Source: Symsagittifera roscoffensis (taxonomy: Eukaryota > Xenacoelomorpha > Acoela > Convolutidae). From it: a DNA stretch of 64,000 nucleotides. Shown one piece after another: positions 44,978-55,428 of the stretch. Every line of letters starts with the position of its first letter. Position 1 is the first letter of the stretch. Location: contig NC_087069.1 in NCBI RefSeq assembly GCF_963678635.1, forward strand, positions 12,592,530 through 12,656,529. Direction: 5' to 3'. The translations under genes and the position numbers were made by a program. Below the pieces are notes generated by a model. That model was not told where the DNA came from. It ran no database searches and saw only the letters and a list, made by a program, of their open reading frames with translations.

Positions 44978-46303
44978 CTAACACTCCGCCACTATTTGTA
45001 CTTCACTCTTCTCCCTCTCCTTGATGTCTTCAAACCAAGTGACCAGATCTTCTTTTTGAAAGGACAGTATCCTGACGCATGATTGTCCATCGCAGGTGTG
45101 CTCTCCACTCCCACACGTCGAATCCAGACAGCTACCCGGCTCCATCTTCTTTGCTGACCCAAGGTTGTTCGTCTTTTCGCCTGACTCCTTCACCTGAGAT
45201 AAGATCAGTTTGTGCACCACACTCAACTTTGCAAGATCTTCATCTTCCGTTGGTGCTAACCTCACCCGCTCAGTGGTCTCCTCGATCAGATTTGCGTGGG
45301 GATGTGGGCACCAAGAGGGCCTTAGTAACTTCCATACCACTCCCAAGTTCGTGATCAACAAGCCATTGCCATTGCCCATCTTCAATTCAACTCTCTTGTC
45401 CGAGCGCGGTATGCTCACCATCTCCGGTGTTTTCTCAAGAATCAAGCCCAGGCTCGGCCTCTCTCTCTCCACCGCGTCTATTTCAACTGTTTTCTCTGTC
45501 CAAAACTTCAGCAGCTCCGCTACCTCGTGGTTCCGGTGAGCACCTCCAGCTTCTGAGTCTAAGAAGGGGTTATAGGCCATCCCCATTACTCCCGACACGT
45601 ACTGATATTCCCCTTTCTCACTGAGTCTCGAGTACTGCTCTGGCGAGGCCAGGTTACGGTGAACATCGTGTTCCTCTTCGAACTTCTTGTTGTAAAATCT
45701 CCGTACCTCGTCCAGCTTTCTGTGGCTCTCTAGGGATAGTCTGGAACCATCCTCCTTTTCTATTCCAGTACTCTGATATACGTTTAAGATGACCGTTGAG
45801 ACCCTCCTTTCCACGGTTTTACTTCCGCTTGCTCTTTGGTGACACGCCAATATGGTGCTATCAGACATCATTGACATTATCCATCTCAAGAAACAGGTGG
45901 CGTCTTTCCTCCTGGCCAGGCTCAAGCCTGAAATATCCCTGGCCACGTGTTGCATCAGTGCTTGATACACTTCCAGTTTCCTGCTTCCCAACTTCAATCT
46001 GTCATACGAGGTCAGTGTCTCCAATTCTATTCCCACCAGACTCCATGTGAACATCAATTGTTCTGCGGTTCTAACGAAGGGATTCGCCATCAATGGCGAT
46101 GCTGACGAGGGTGTCCTCATTGCTTCTTCAAAATGATCCTTCAATGAGTTCTGCCAGGTCCTCTTCAGTTGGTTTGCCAATTCTATCTTGTTAATCTCAG
46201 CCTTTTGCTGGGTGGCCCAATTACGTCGCTTGCGAGCCACTCCACTTCCAACTTCTTCAAGCAGTCTTCCATTTCCTTCAATGTCTCGAGGGCCACCCAC
46301 CAT
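44978..46303 (-). pseudogene. ORF3 middle-C segment (B)
   Basis: 441 codons. Helical first half (ELANQLKRTWQNSLKDHFEE, LARRKDATCFLRWIMSMM), then GVMGMAYNPFLDSEAGG, LKFWTEKTVEID, PSWCPHPHANLIEETTE and a Cys-rich end (CLDSTCGSGEHTCDGQSC). A carries the same order of motifs. The stop at 44978 is followed by the 44738-44965 continuation in another frame. Confidence 0.65.
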
Positions 46304-46784
46304 GGCCGGGAGGTGTTCCTCGTTCTACTCTTTTCCAGGGGATCACTCGTCATTTGCTTCCCAGTGGCCTGATGTCCCTTCGAGACCCATTCCTTGCCGA
46401 CATCCACTTCCCATGTCTGTCCATTCGTTGAACCTCTCTTCACGTTCGTCTTCTGGGTCTTGAAGTCTTCCTCCGATGTCGAACTGGTGGAAACCTCTAT
46501 TTCCCTCTCCACTTCGAGTGGTCTTCTGAGCTCCGTGTTGCTCTTGTATGCCGCCGTCTCTTGTCTACCATGGGTGCCGTCTCTCTCAAGTTTCCCTCCG
46601 AGACAGCATCCGCTGAAAGACTACTCAATCCCTCTACTTCTCTCTTCCTCTTGCGAGTCTTCACATCTCTGCTTGAGGGTGTTGTCGTTATCATCACTGA
46701 TTCGACCTCTCTGTCTGCATCCAACCCTTCCAACTCTTGCCCCCCTCCTGCTCGAGCCTTAAGGATATTAGTACTTTTAATCAT
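46183..46784 (-). pseudogene. ORF3 linker segments (B)
   Basis: Two short frames, 46497-46784 (basic: RKRKREV, KRRRHTRATRSS, nuclear-localisation-like) and 46183-46512 (LETLKEMEDCLKKLEVEW, helical). The first starts at an ATGA that overlaps the stop of the upstream frame; the second joins the next segment by a shift near 46300. Confidence 0.5.
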
Positions 46785-47722
46785 ATTACTAGTCCCAACG
46801 TTTTCCCTTTTACAACATCAACTATTTTATCTACAGTTTTTTGTTTCAGAGTAGATCTGTCTTTACATTTCTTGTCTCTGGTCCTTGATCGTGATTTTCT
46901 CAGCTCGACCAGCTTGCTCAGCAGCTCCTTTCTCGCCTTCTCATCCAGGCCTGTCCCCATCAGAAGCGGCTCTCCAAACTTCACAACTGTGTCCCACAGT
47001 TCATCTTTGAATTTGTCCAGCGTAGTCTCGCTGCCCACTTCTTGATTGAACTCATTCAAGAACTTTCGCCAAGCGTCGTCATCCAGAGTCCCCAGGAACA
47101 TGTCCTTATTTCCTTCGAATGTATTCTTCTCCCTTTCTTCCGAACTCAAAAGTATCATCCCCATATTGGAAGTCTCACTCGCCAATGGCAATTCAAGATT
47201 TTTTCGGGGAGACGGGGTCAGAAGTGGAGTGGCAGTGTCTGCCCAATTCTCTTCGCTCAGGTCTTTCAACAGCTCTTGAGTGGTGAGCTCCTCCCCTGAT
47301 GGCTTTGGTTCCGGCGTATTCCCCACTTCCATGTCCTCTCCGGCTTCGCTGAGAGTTTCGTCCGTACTCTCTTCTTCTGACTCGACCCTTCTTCTCTCAA
47401 GAATTCTCTTGAACCGGTCTTCCACAGGTCCGCTCCTCTTGTCTCCAGGTGTATCTACCGACAGCGGTGATAGCGTCGCAGGGTTCAATCTCTTATACTC
47501 CGTCAGGGCCACATACAGCTGACCTGCTGCATCCAGTTCTTTTCCCTCCTGTCTCATCTCCACCTGCTCCAGCCCATAGGGTGCCTTATACTTTCGTGTC
47601 GCGAATTTCATGTCGACCGTCAGTGCAATATGCCCCTCCTTCACAATCATCCTGCCATCATCCCACACTGGCAGCATGTTCTCGAGTCCCTCCCGCTCAA
47701 GAGTTCTCAAGACCTTTCGCAC
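46781..47722 (-). pseudogene. ORF3 acidic/basic segment (B)
   Basis: 313 codons. Start region beta-like (VWDDGRMIVKEGHIALTVDM), then an acidic low-complexity stretch (ESEEESTDETLSEAGEDME), a helical part (DDDAWRKFLNEFNQEVGSET) and a basic end (RKSRSRTRDKKCKDRS). No known domain. It is collinear with 26926-27400 of A. Confidence 0.6.
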
Positions 47723-47723
47723 C

Positions 47724-48407
47724 TCACACCCGGGGGCAGCTTGCGTTCTTCGCTTGCGTCGTCCACGAATTTATCTTCGCCTCACTAGTGTGGAAATAAA
47801 CTGCCGCCGTGTAGCCAATGAACAGGGGGTCCCAGCCATCAGTGAAGTCCTTCTGCAGTTCCTCTGTTGTCGCTCTCGCGAATATGGATGGAACTACCAA
47901 GGGACTGTTCATTCCCAAGGTCATCCTCCTGGCTATCGGGAACTCAGGCATGGTGGCTGGCAAGATTTCCTTCTCCATTATGGCCTCCAGCTCCCTCTTA
48001 ACCAGTTCAAAGCTGTTCTTCCAAGCAGGAATCCTCAAGATCTCCCGTCCGTCCGCTGTCAGAGGGTCCAAGTTCCAGAACTTGGGATATGTCTCGATGG
48101 GGCCCTCACGTTTGCCTCCCATCCTACATTGTAGTTGTCCCCGGAAGTTATACGCTATGAACTCGGCATCTTTCACCTTTCCAGAGAGTATCGTTTTGCT
48201 CATTTGCGCCCTGAGCACATTCTGCTGACACCAATTGAGTGCCGTCCCATCCAGTACACTTATAAGACTCAAGTGCGTTACCGAGTAACGATACGTCGTC
48301 ACTAGGGGATCTGGAAATGCGCACACACCGCTGGTCCGTAAATGCACGTTACTACCTCCTCTAGACCCCGGATTATCCCCATCGGGTCCGATCTCCTTGC
48401 CAGGCAT
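47724..48407 (-). pseudogene. ORF3 segment with YPKFWNL / LGMNSP (B)
   Basis: 227 codons; AYNFRGQLQCRMGGK, TYPKFWNLDPL and RRMTLGMNSPLVVPSI match A 26926-27753, and the true join to the next 5' segment passes through 48302-48532 (QYLMMQNRHMTGEEK, matching QYLLQQNRSVTGEDK in A). Confidence 0.6.
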
Positions 48408-49062
48408 AGGTCAGTCAACAGAGGCATGCCTCCATTCATCTTCCTCCACTCTTCTCTCGATTTTGGGTTCTTCTCCTCACCCGTCATGTGTCGATTCTGC
48501 ATCATGAGGTATTGCACTAACAGCGTCTTCAACCCCGCTGCACACTTATAGGAATAGACAGGGGCTCCACATATATCATCAATCGATGAAATGACCCCAA
48601 TTCACCATGGGTCAAGAGCACTAGTGCCAGATACCCATCAAACCGGAGTGTCTCTACTCCTCGACTGAACATGTACGCTGGGCCCATGTTGAACAAGTAT
48701 CTGGGGTAAACCAGGTATAAAGCCAAAATCAGGCTGATGGGCATGCCCAGTATCTCCTGCACGAAGGCTCCAAAGAGGGTCGCTTTTGTGCCGACCATTT
48801 CCGCCATGAAATCTCTCCCCCAGCAAGGACTCAAGAACTTAAGAATCTCGTGATCCCCTCTTGTCCTCAGCTCGCCCTTTGCGTGCTCTCTCCAGAATCC
48901 TCCGATTGTCACTTCATTGGCCGCTGAGACAAATCTAGCCACCGTCATCTCTTTTCCTTCGGCCAGCTCCAGTTGCCTCTCAAGAAAACTCCAGACTTGC
49001 TTCACGAGGGATGGTGCATCCTCCCTCGTCTTATCCGTGGCGTTCTCCAGCCTTGGTGTCAA
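48302..49062 (-). pseudogene. ORF3 segment with ILALY/GPA block (B)
   Basis: Frames 48529-49062 (177 codons) and 48302-48532. The first follows the SGNH-like ORF in the same frame after a single TGA (49072-49074). Motifs LILALYLVYPRY, GPAYMFSRGVETLRFDGY and HGELGSFHRLMIY are shared with A. Hydrophobic but not convincingly membrane-spanning. Confidence 0.6.
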
Positions 49063-49071
49063 AAATGGCCA

Positions 49072-51003
49072 TCAGCCATTCTCTTGCTTCAGACGATATG
49101 CCATCGACTCTAGTTGTTTCTCCGTTGCGGCCACATTTTTTCTCTCATTGCTCGGGCCTCTAGACTTGCTGGTGGAACCTGTGATCGTCACCTCCATACT
49201 CCGAAACCACAAGCTGGCCGTCAATTGAATTATCGCCGGGTGCTCGTCCCCGATGACTGGGCTGAACTTAAGTTGCCTGGCAAAGTTCGATATCTCTAGC
49301 AAGAGTACCTCGTCCAACACGATTAGGATGTCGGCTAATCCATAGAAGCCCCTCAGTGCATGAGATATGTCCGCCCATGCCGCTGCCAATTCTGACTTGC
49401 GGAGCCTCAGGTTCGTTGGCTCCAATTCCCGATTGGGGGCTGCCATTAGAATTCGCCATTCGTTTCCCTCGGCTATCAGGATCAAGACCGCGTACACAAA
49501 TTGCAGGGCGGGAGGCATACTCGCGTATCCGGGGGATGTAGTGAACACCACCTTCGTCTTGGAAACGAATCTCGAGACCACATTTTCTTGCACCTCGTTC
49601 ATCGCCGCAAACAGCGTCTGAATGGCTTCCCAAATTCCCCTTCGTGCTGGTTCGTTGCCCTTCAGCTGCTCAAGAAGTCCCGTCGCGTGCAAATGATCAT
49701 TCATTCCTGCAAACAATAGCAGCTCAGGCTCACAGGGCATCTCCGATTTTATTGCCACCACTGGAGTTAACATCTGGTTTAGTTCGGCTCCTGGCAACGA
49801 GTATACCAGAGTCTCTGGCCAAAACAACTTAGGAGACGTTCCTTCGAAGTCTGATCCCGCCACGATGACCACCCTCGCAGCAGCCGGATCTGCTCTATCG
49901 TAAACTGCCAAGGTCTTGGCCAGCTGGGTGCTCCCACAGGGCTTCCCGTACCTGGGATCTTCCGCCAACTTCGAGCCTTCATTGGCGGCATCTGGCAATT
50001 CCATTTCCCCCGGAATCAGCAGCTTGTCCACCACCCTCAACTGTGCCGGGGTCGCCAATCTGATCCTGGCAATACCCGTTCGGTGTTTGGGGGGTTCTGC
50101 TATGAGTCCCGGACTCCCCAGCAGCTTGAGAGGTCTGTAGTTGATGGGTCCCATGATCGCTTTCGTGGGAATCCCGGTCAGGTCCGCGGTCTCCATCAAT
50201 TTTGCCCTCGAGAAGTGCGTCTCATGGGCCTTCAACCAGTCCACGCAATGATGTCTGCTCAAGTCTTCGTGCGACACTCGTTCAATACACAGAGTCTCCG
50301 CGAATTCTCGCCTGCATTCCAAATCTTCTAGATCCAACCCTTTCACCTTCTCTGTATATCTCAAGCGAGTGGTTTCCACTGGCCTCTCCATCCGCTTGCT
50401 CTCTGCTACTACCACTGAGGATACTACCGAGCCCGGGGGCGTTGATGACGTCACCTCTTCAGACTCCATTGGCATGGGACTCGGCAATCTGGCCTGATTG
50501 CTTCTTGAGCTGTCTCTAGAGTCGATCCTCGGTCCCAAACGACTATACAAAGCCCTCGAGGCAAGGAATGGTGGGTTTGGTGGTGGCCCGAATGTGAATT
50601 GGGCCGTCTCCAGCAGATCCGCCTCTAGCGCATTTATGTGTCCCTGAAAGACATCGTTCAGCCACTCCACTCCCTTCGGTCTGTCGAAGTGGATTCCATC
50701 AGCGGATGTATCGTCAGGGAATCCCGCCTGTTCCATCCGCTCCGCCACATCCAATAACCCAGTGGGGAGCACGCTCTTCCGGTGGATTTCTCTGATCACC
50801 TCGTTTAGATTCCGCACCTTTTCGTTCATCTCCACGGCGTGCTGGTCGAACTTCATGTTGTAAGGGGTAGTACATACTGTGAGCAGGATAGGATCCATCT
50901 GGATCCTCAACTCCTCGAGGAGGCAGCTCATCTTTTCGTGCAACCTCGTCACTTTTCTCGCCTCTCCCCTTGATACATCATTCGTTCCGATCATCAGAGT
51001 CAC
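49072..51003 (-). pseudogene. ORF3: SGNH hydrolase C-terminal half plus SGNH-like module 2 (B)
   Basis: 643 codons open. Residues 1-140: the second half of an SGNH hydrolase (TLMIGTNDVSRG at 50977-50988; SADGIHFDRPKGVEWLNDVF with DxxH at 50686-50700). Middle: linker with VDWLKAHETHF and MGPINYRPLKLLGSPGL. Then module 2: VVIVAGSDFEG, YSLPGAELNQML, LLLFAGMNDHL (49691-49714), TSPGYASMPPALQFVY and LIVLDEVLLLEISNFAR. Module 2 looks like a second SGNH-type Rossmann fold without the catalytic triad. The join to the GDSL half at 51000 needs a 1-base shift. Confidence 0.75.
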
Positions 51004-52340
51004 CGTGTATACTCTTGCATCTCGTGTATCTCCAACATCTCAAGTGTTGCCAACATCTGTGGCGTGGCAGCTCCAGCGAAACTCAAGATTCCTGTCTGCC
51101 AATGCGATTGGATCCAGGTCAACACCCGCAACAGGCTATCCCCTATAATTAGGTGGACTGCGCCTTCTGGCACGCGAGGTGGCGAAAGGTATTCCACCCA
51201 GGCTGCATCATGAAGGCAATCCCTCCTGGCCCTCTGTTCCGAACTCCAGTCCAGCCGATTGTGCCTGTGGTATCTCTTTTCGGTATTCTTCTTATAACTC
51301 GAGATCATCACGTTCCTGACCGGCTGCTCCCTCCACGTCGGAGGAAGCTCCGCCCTTGCCGAACTCTCACGACTTCTCTGCTGTAATCTCTCGTTCAGTT
51401 CCTTCAGACGCGATGAACTGCCGCTCACCTGACTGCTGCTCGAAGTTGAGGTTGGGGTATATCCTGGCAGTACCACATCCATCAGCGGGCGTATGGGTTG
51501 TGTCTCCAGACCGCGCAGGGAGGACGTTGATTCCGTCGGTATCCACACTTCCAATCCTTCACTCATATGCTCTCGAGCCGCGCGGTCAAGGTTGAACCGT
51601 CCCCTTGCCCTGGGAGCTTCATCCACCTCCATGCGTGACTCTGGTCTCGAGCTGGTAACCACCCGTTCCTTTGGCCTGGCTCCCTTCTGTGCATCAAGTT
51701 CACGTTGTCGTTGTTCTATTCTCTCCATCTCCGACTTCAGTTGCTCACAATTCGCGGCATTCTCCCGCACCCTTAGTTCCTGCTGATGTTCGGCCCGCAG
51801 CATCTCAAGCGACCTCAGTGTCTGGTCTCGTTCGATGACCGCCTGATCCCTTTCCAGCTGAGCCTTTTCCCGATCCAGCTTTGCTTGATCCCGATCGAGG
51901 TTCGCCTTGTTCCTCTCCCTCTGCGTCTTCTCGAGCTCTTTCTTTAGAACACTAAGATCCGGATATGCCACAGTCGTCTGTTGCGCTCGCGTCATCGATG
52001 GCACCTTACTCGAGCTCTGGCCTGTCGATCTTGCTGATGGCCTAGTTGGTAGTGGGAGATCTCCTGCGCCATATTCGGTGTTGTTACTCAGGCCAGGGTT
52101 CCTTGCCAAGTCAAAGCCCCTTACTCCTCCATCCACATTCCATTACAAACAACTGGTTTGTTCCTAATTTGATATTCCCTCGGTGGTGTAGCCGACCATC
52201 AAGACAGCTTCCGTCGCAGACTCCCTGCATTCACCTTGTTCTTCTAACTGGAGGATGGCATTCAGCATTACCGCCATCCTCTCGTCTACTTGGGTGTAAT
52301 CCAGGTCCCTCAGGCGTCTGTACAGCTCATCGAGAGTAGG
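51000..52340 (-). pseudogene. ORF3 N-terminal helical domain, coiled coil and SGNH block I (B)
   Basis: From about 52340 a helical domain (TLDELYRRLRDLDYTQVDER, TEAVLMVGY) reads in one frame to TAG 52169, then continues at 52136-51000: GFDLARNPGL, a coiled coil of about 80 residues with repeated RDQAxLxREKAQL heptads (51700-51960), a Ser-rich linker, and HLIIGDSLLRVL with the GDSL Ser codon at 51135-51137. The whole is collinear with 31034-32062 of A. Probably the start of the third protein. Confidence 0.7.
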
Positions 52341-52877
52341 CTTCTTCAGAACCTGTCTGCCATTTTCTGTGACTTCGGGATGAATTCAAGTATTAACCAA
52401 CTCAAGAATTACCTTACCAACTCAAGAATTACCTTACCAACTCAAGAATTACCGTACCGACTCAAGAATACTCCAGAAATGTCTTCTTGGAAATACTTGC
52501 TGCAAGTGCTGATTATCGCGAGTTCAATCAAGATTTCCTTTTCTGTCTTTCGCTTGAGTATAGTTGAATTCTCAACTTTGTTTATCAAACTTGGTCTGAA
52601 AACAAAATCCATATTAAGAGTAACATATTGTGTTCCTAACCTAGAAACCCCCCTTTTACCAGTATGGTTAAAACCTTATCATTTTCATTCTACTTAAAAC
52701 ATTTCGATTGGAAGTTCCCTTAAAAGCATGCAAACTCATTTTATGTTTTAGCACCGTCAATTTTCTAAAATCCAATTGTCATGCCAATCACGTTTTAAGA
52801 TCCCTTTACCTGTGCCGTACCCCAGTACCCAACTTGAGAACCCTTTCCGTCCTACTCGAGATCCCCATATACCCAAC
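52341..52877 (-). other. Spacer between pol and ORF3 (B) with 20-bp repeats
   Basis: No coding frame of note. 52397-52470 holds three and a half copies of a 20-bp unit (CCAACTCAAGAATTACCTTA). The remainder is AT-rich, with further CCCAACT(C/T)(A/G)AG words. It would lie just upstream of the ORF3 start. Confidence 0.65.
52397..52470. repeat. 20-bp tandem repeat
   Basis: CCAACTCAAGAATTACCTTA at 52397, 52417, 52437 (ACCGTA variant) and a partial CCGACTCAAGAATA at 52457. Confidence 0.9.
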
Positions 52878-53372
52878 TCAGGCGATGCTCAAGTAGTATT
52901 TCTTGTGCAGATGTACCATTATCTCCGTCTTCGCGAAGACCACGTGCAGGATAGCGTATAGTTCCCTTGGGCTCAACTTGCCTCTGTTTGGGTCATAGAC
53001 CGGCATTGAGACCTCCGTTATCCTTCTTTCAATCATGAAGTCTCGTAGTCTGGAGAGTGCCAACATCACGTGTTCAGGGTCGATGGTATTCCTCTCGTTG
53101 ACTCTCGTCACTAGGAAGCACAGTTACTTGCCTGGGACTTGCGCTACTGATGGGGGAAGTGCCGCCATTCCTCCCAGCCCCGGTCTCTGCCTGAATAGAA
53201 ACTCAACGTTCTGGTATTCTCTCTTGAAACTCATGTCTGCCATGATGCAGATCGCGCTCGTCCTGTTTGACAGGATGAAGTCGCTATCTGTTATCATAAT
53301 GTTTTCCGAGTACTGATTGGGTATTTCAAATTTCGTTTTGAAATTCCGGCCTATGTTAGGCTCGGGCTCTTC
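52878..53372 (-). pseudogene. Pol C-terminal macro-like domain (B)
   Basis: In the same frame as integrase, interrupted only by TAA at 53373-53375 and 53124-53126. Reads ENIMITDSDFILSNRTS, AICIMADMSFKREYQ, RPGLGGMAALPPSVAQVPGK, LCFLVTRVNERNTIDPEH, LALSRLRDFMIERRITEVSM, PVYDPNRGKLSPRELYAIL, VVFAKTEIMVHLHKKYYLS. The succession is that of an OARD1/TARG1-type macro domain (binds or hydrolyses ADP-ribose derivatives), but the GCGLD catalytic loop is replaced by YDPNRGKLSP. About 140 residues. Confidence 0.7.
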
Positions 53373-54881
53373 TTATTCCAGTTCCAATTCGCTTGTTTCT
53401 CTCACTTCCTTGAGCTTCTTTATCATCAAATTTTCGGTGGGGTAAGTCCTACCCCCCACTCCCCGGACAAAAATATTTATCGACTTCCCCGTCGATGTTG
53501 TCGGGTCTGAATTGTCCGGCGGGATGTCCAGTGGCCTGTCTGTTGCCGTCCAGCCGAAGAGAGGGTCCTCTGACTTCATATGTTTTTCTGCTGACACGTC
53601 GACTTGTTGAATACTTTGTCCTTCTTGGCTTTCGTCTTTGACATCGCGCATCCACTCTAGTATCCTCAAGTTTGTGTTCTCCCTCCTCTCTATCTCACTC
53701 TGTTCGAGGTCCGTCTCCAACTCTGGTGTCGAGTAATCTTCCTGCGGATAGTGTCCACCATCATCAATGACCTGCCATTCCTCTTCGGCTTCCAGTTCGC
53801 CTGCACTCAGTAGTTCCTCGCCCAATTTGTCTGGCTGTATCTTATCAATCAAAAAGTCATCCCCGTATCTGTTGTACCTCATGCCTGTCCGTTTACGATT
53901 GCCAGTCCTGGTTCCCGGTGGTATTGGTCGATCTGGCTCCATCCACTTCGGCACTTCATCTTGCTCCGGATCGTTCCAGTCTTCTTCTACAAACGACCCT
54001 GCTTCAGACTCCACCTCTATCTTTTCATTGTCGTCCAAACTCAAGTTCTCATTACCATCATTTTTCTCTCTGGTGCCTTTCTCATTCACTTCACACGCTG
54101 CCTCTACCACCAGGTACTCGAGACCCTCCATGTCCTTCGGTATGCACCAGTCCTCCGGGGACGGGACGTGAGGCTTCAGATTTTCATAATGTGCTGCTCG
54201 CCCAGTACTCAAGTGGTAGAACCGTCCTTGTTGATGTACTTCCGTTATCATGAACGGTCCCCTCCACTTCTTGAGTAGTTTCTTCGTCCCCTTGGGCGGT
54301 ATGGCACTTTGGAAGACCCACACATATTGGCCCACTTCATATGGCTTTGCTTGCAATATTTTTTCGTCATATTTTCTGCGTTGTCTCATTTGCGCTTGCG
54401 CCGTGTTCCTCCTGCATAGCTCGTTTAGCTCCTGTTGTCTTTTGATCGCTTCTTTCACATATGCCTGAGGCGACGTCCTTTTCCCCTCGTATTGCGGGTA
54501 AAAGAATGTCAGAGGCATTGCTCTCTCCCTGCCCGTCAACATCATGAAAGGACTGATGCCCGTCGTTGAGTGCTGTGTACTGTTGTAGGCCCCTACTACC
54601 TGTGGCAGGTATTTGTCCCAGTCCGTCATGTATCTTGAGCAGTACACCCTTAACATGTTGACCAGTGTCCTGTTCTGTATCTCTACCAACCCGTTGGTCT
54701 GTGGGTGGTAGGTCGTCGAGTGTGCTTGAGCAATGTGCGATCTCCTCATCAATTCTTTTGCCAAGTCCCCCACAAAAGCTTTGCCGTTGTCCGACTGGAA
54801 AGTCATTGGACAACCATACCGCGATATCCAATGTGTTATCAGATGATCACATATGTCTCCTCGGCCGAGGCTGTCTGGCAC
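53373..54881 (-). pseudogene. Integrase core and C-terminal domain plus acidic linker (B)
   Basis: 502 codons. SDNGKAF (Asp codon 54789-54791) and NGLVEIQNR (Glu codon 54681-54683) are 35 residues apart (DD35E). VGQYVWVFQ and WRGPFMITEVHQQGRFYHLS form the GPY/F module. About 150 acidic residues (EAGSFVEEDWNDPEQDEV) lead to FVRGVGG and the macro-like tail. A 2-base insertion near 54855 splits it from the first Asp. Confidence 0.8.
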
Positions 54882-55378
54882 GGAACTGCTTCCGCCAACT
54901 TTGTGAAGTGATCTATTATAACCAGTATCTGGTTATATTCCGACTCCGTCATGCAGATTTTTTGATGGTCTATCTGCACCACTTCGTTGAACTCTGAGCT
55001 CTCAACAGACTTGAGAGGGAACTTCATCTTCCTTGGGTCCTTTACCTGGAGACATGCCAGGCAGGCATTCACCCATCTCTCGCAAGCTTTTCTCATTCCT
55101 TGCCAATCAAACCTGTGAAGTATCCTTTGTTGCACTTTGTCTAACCGCTGGTGCCCCATCTGATCGTGCGATCTGAAGAGCACCTCTGTCTGGTACAACT
55201 GTGGTAGTATGATGAGGTTGTGTTTGTGTAATATCTTCTCCTCATCTCTCCTCTTGCACGGTACCCCCCCATCAGCTGTGTGATAGAGTAAGTCTTTCTT
55301 TTCTTTGTAGAACTGGCTCAAGATCTTGTAGCTGTCTTCCTCGAGTTCCCCTTCTCCTTGACCCCCGACTGGATCCAT
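54839..55378 (-). pseudogene. Integrase zinc-binding domain and first Asp (B)
   Basis: 179 codons: RSHDQMGHQRLDKVQQRI and CERWVNACLACLQVKD (HHCC finger), then EVVQIDHQKI with the first catalytic Asp (codon 54968-54970) and LVIIDHFTKLAEAVP. Runs out of frame at ASAEET. An upstream frameshift near 55375 separates it from the spacer. Confidence 0.8.
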
Positions 55379-55428
55379 TTGGAGAGGATACTTGTCATTT
55401 TGTCATTCTTTTGGGCTTTTATTAGGTC

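Noticed and set aside
43545-49062. Envelope glycoprotein in the third block
   Set aside because: No signal peptide, membrane anchor or fusion-peptide pattern. The Cys-rich patch near 45090-45150 is too short and not spaced alike in A.
44051-52339. Plus-strand frames up to 174 codons across element B
   Set aside because: Antisense of ORF3; the collinear conserved motifs lie on the minus strand.
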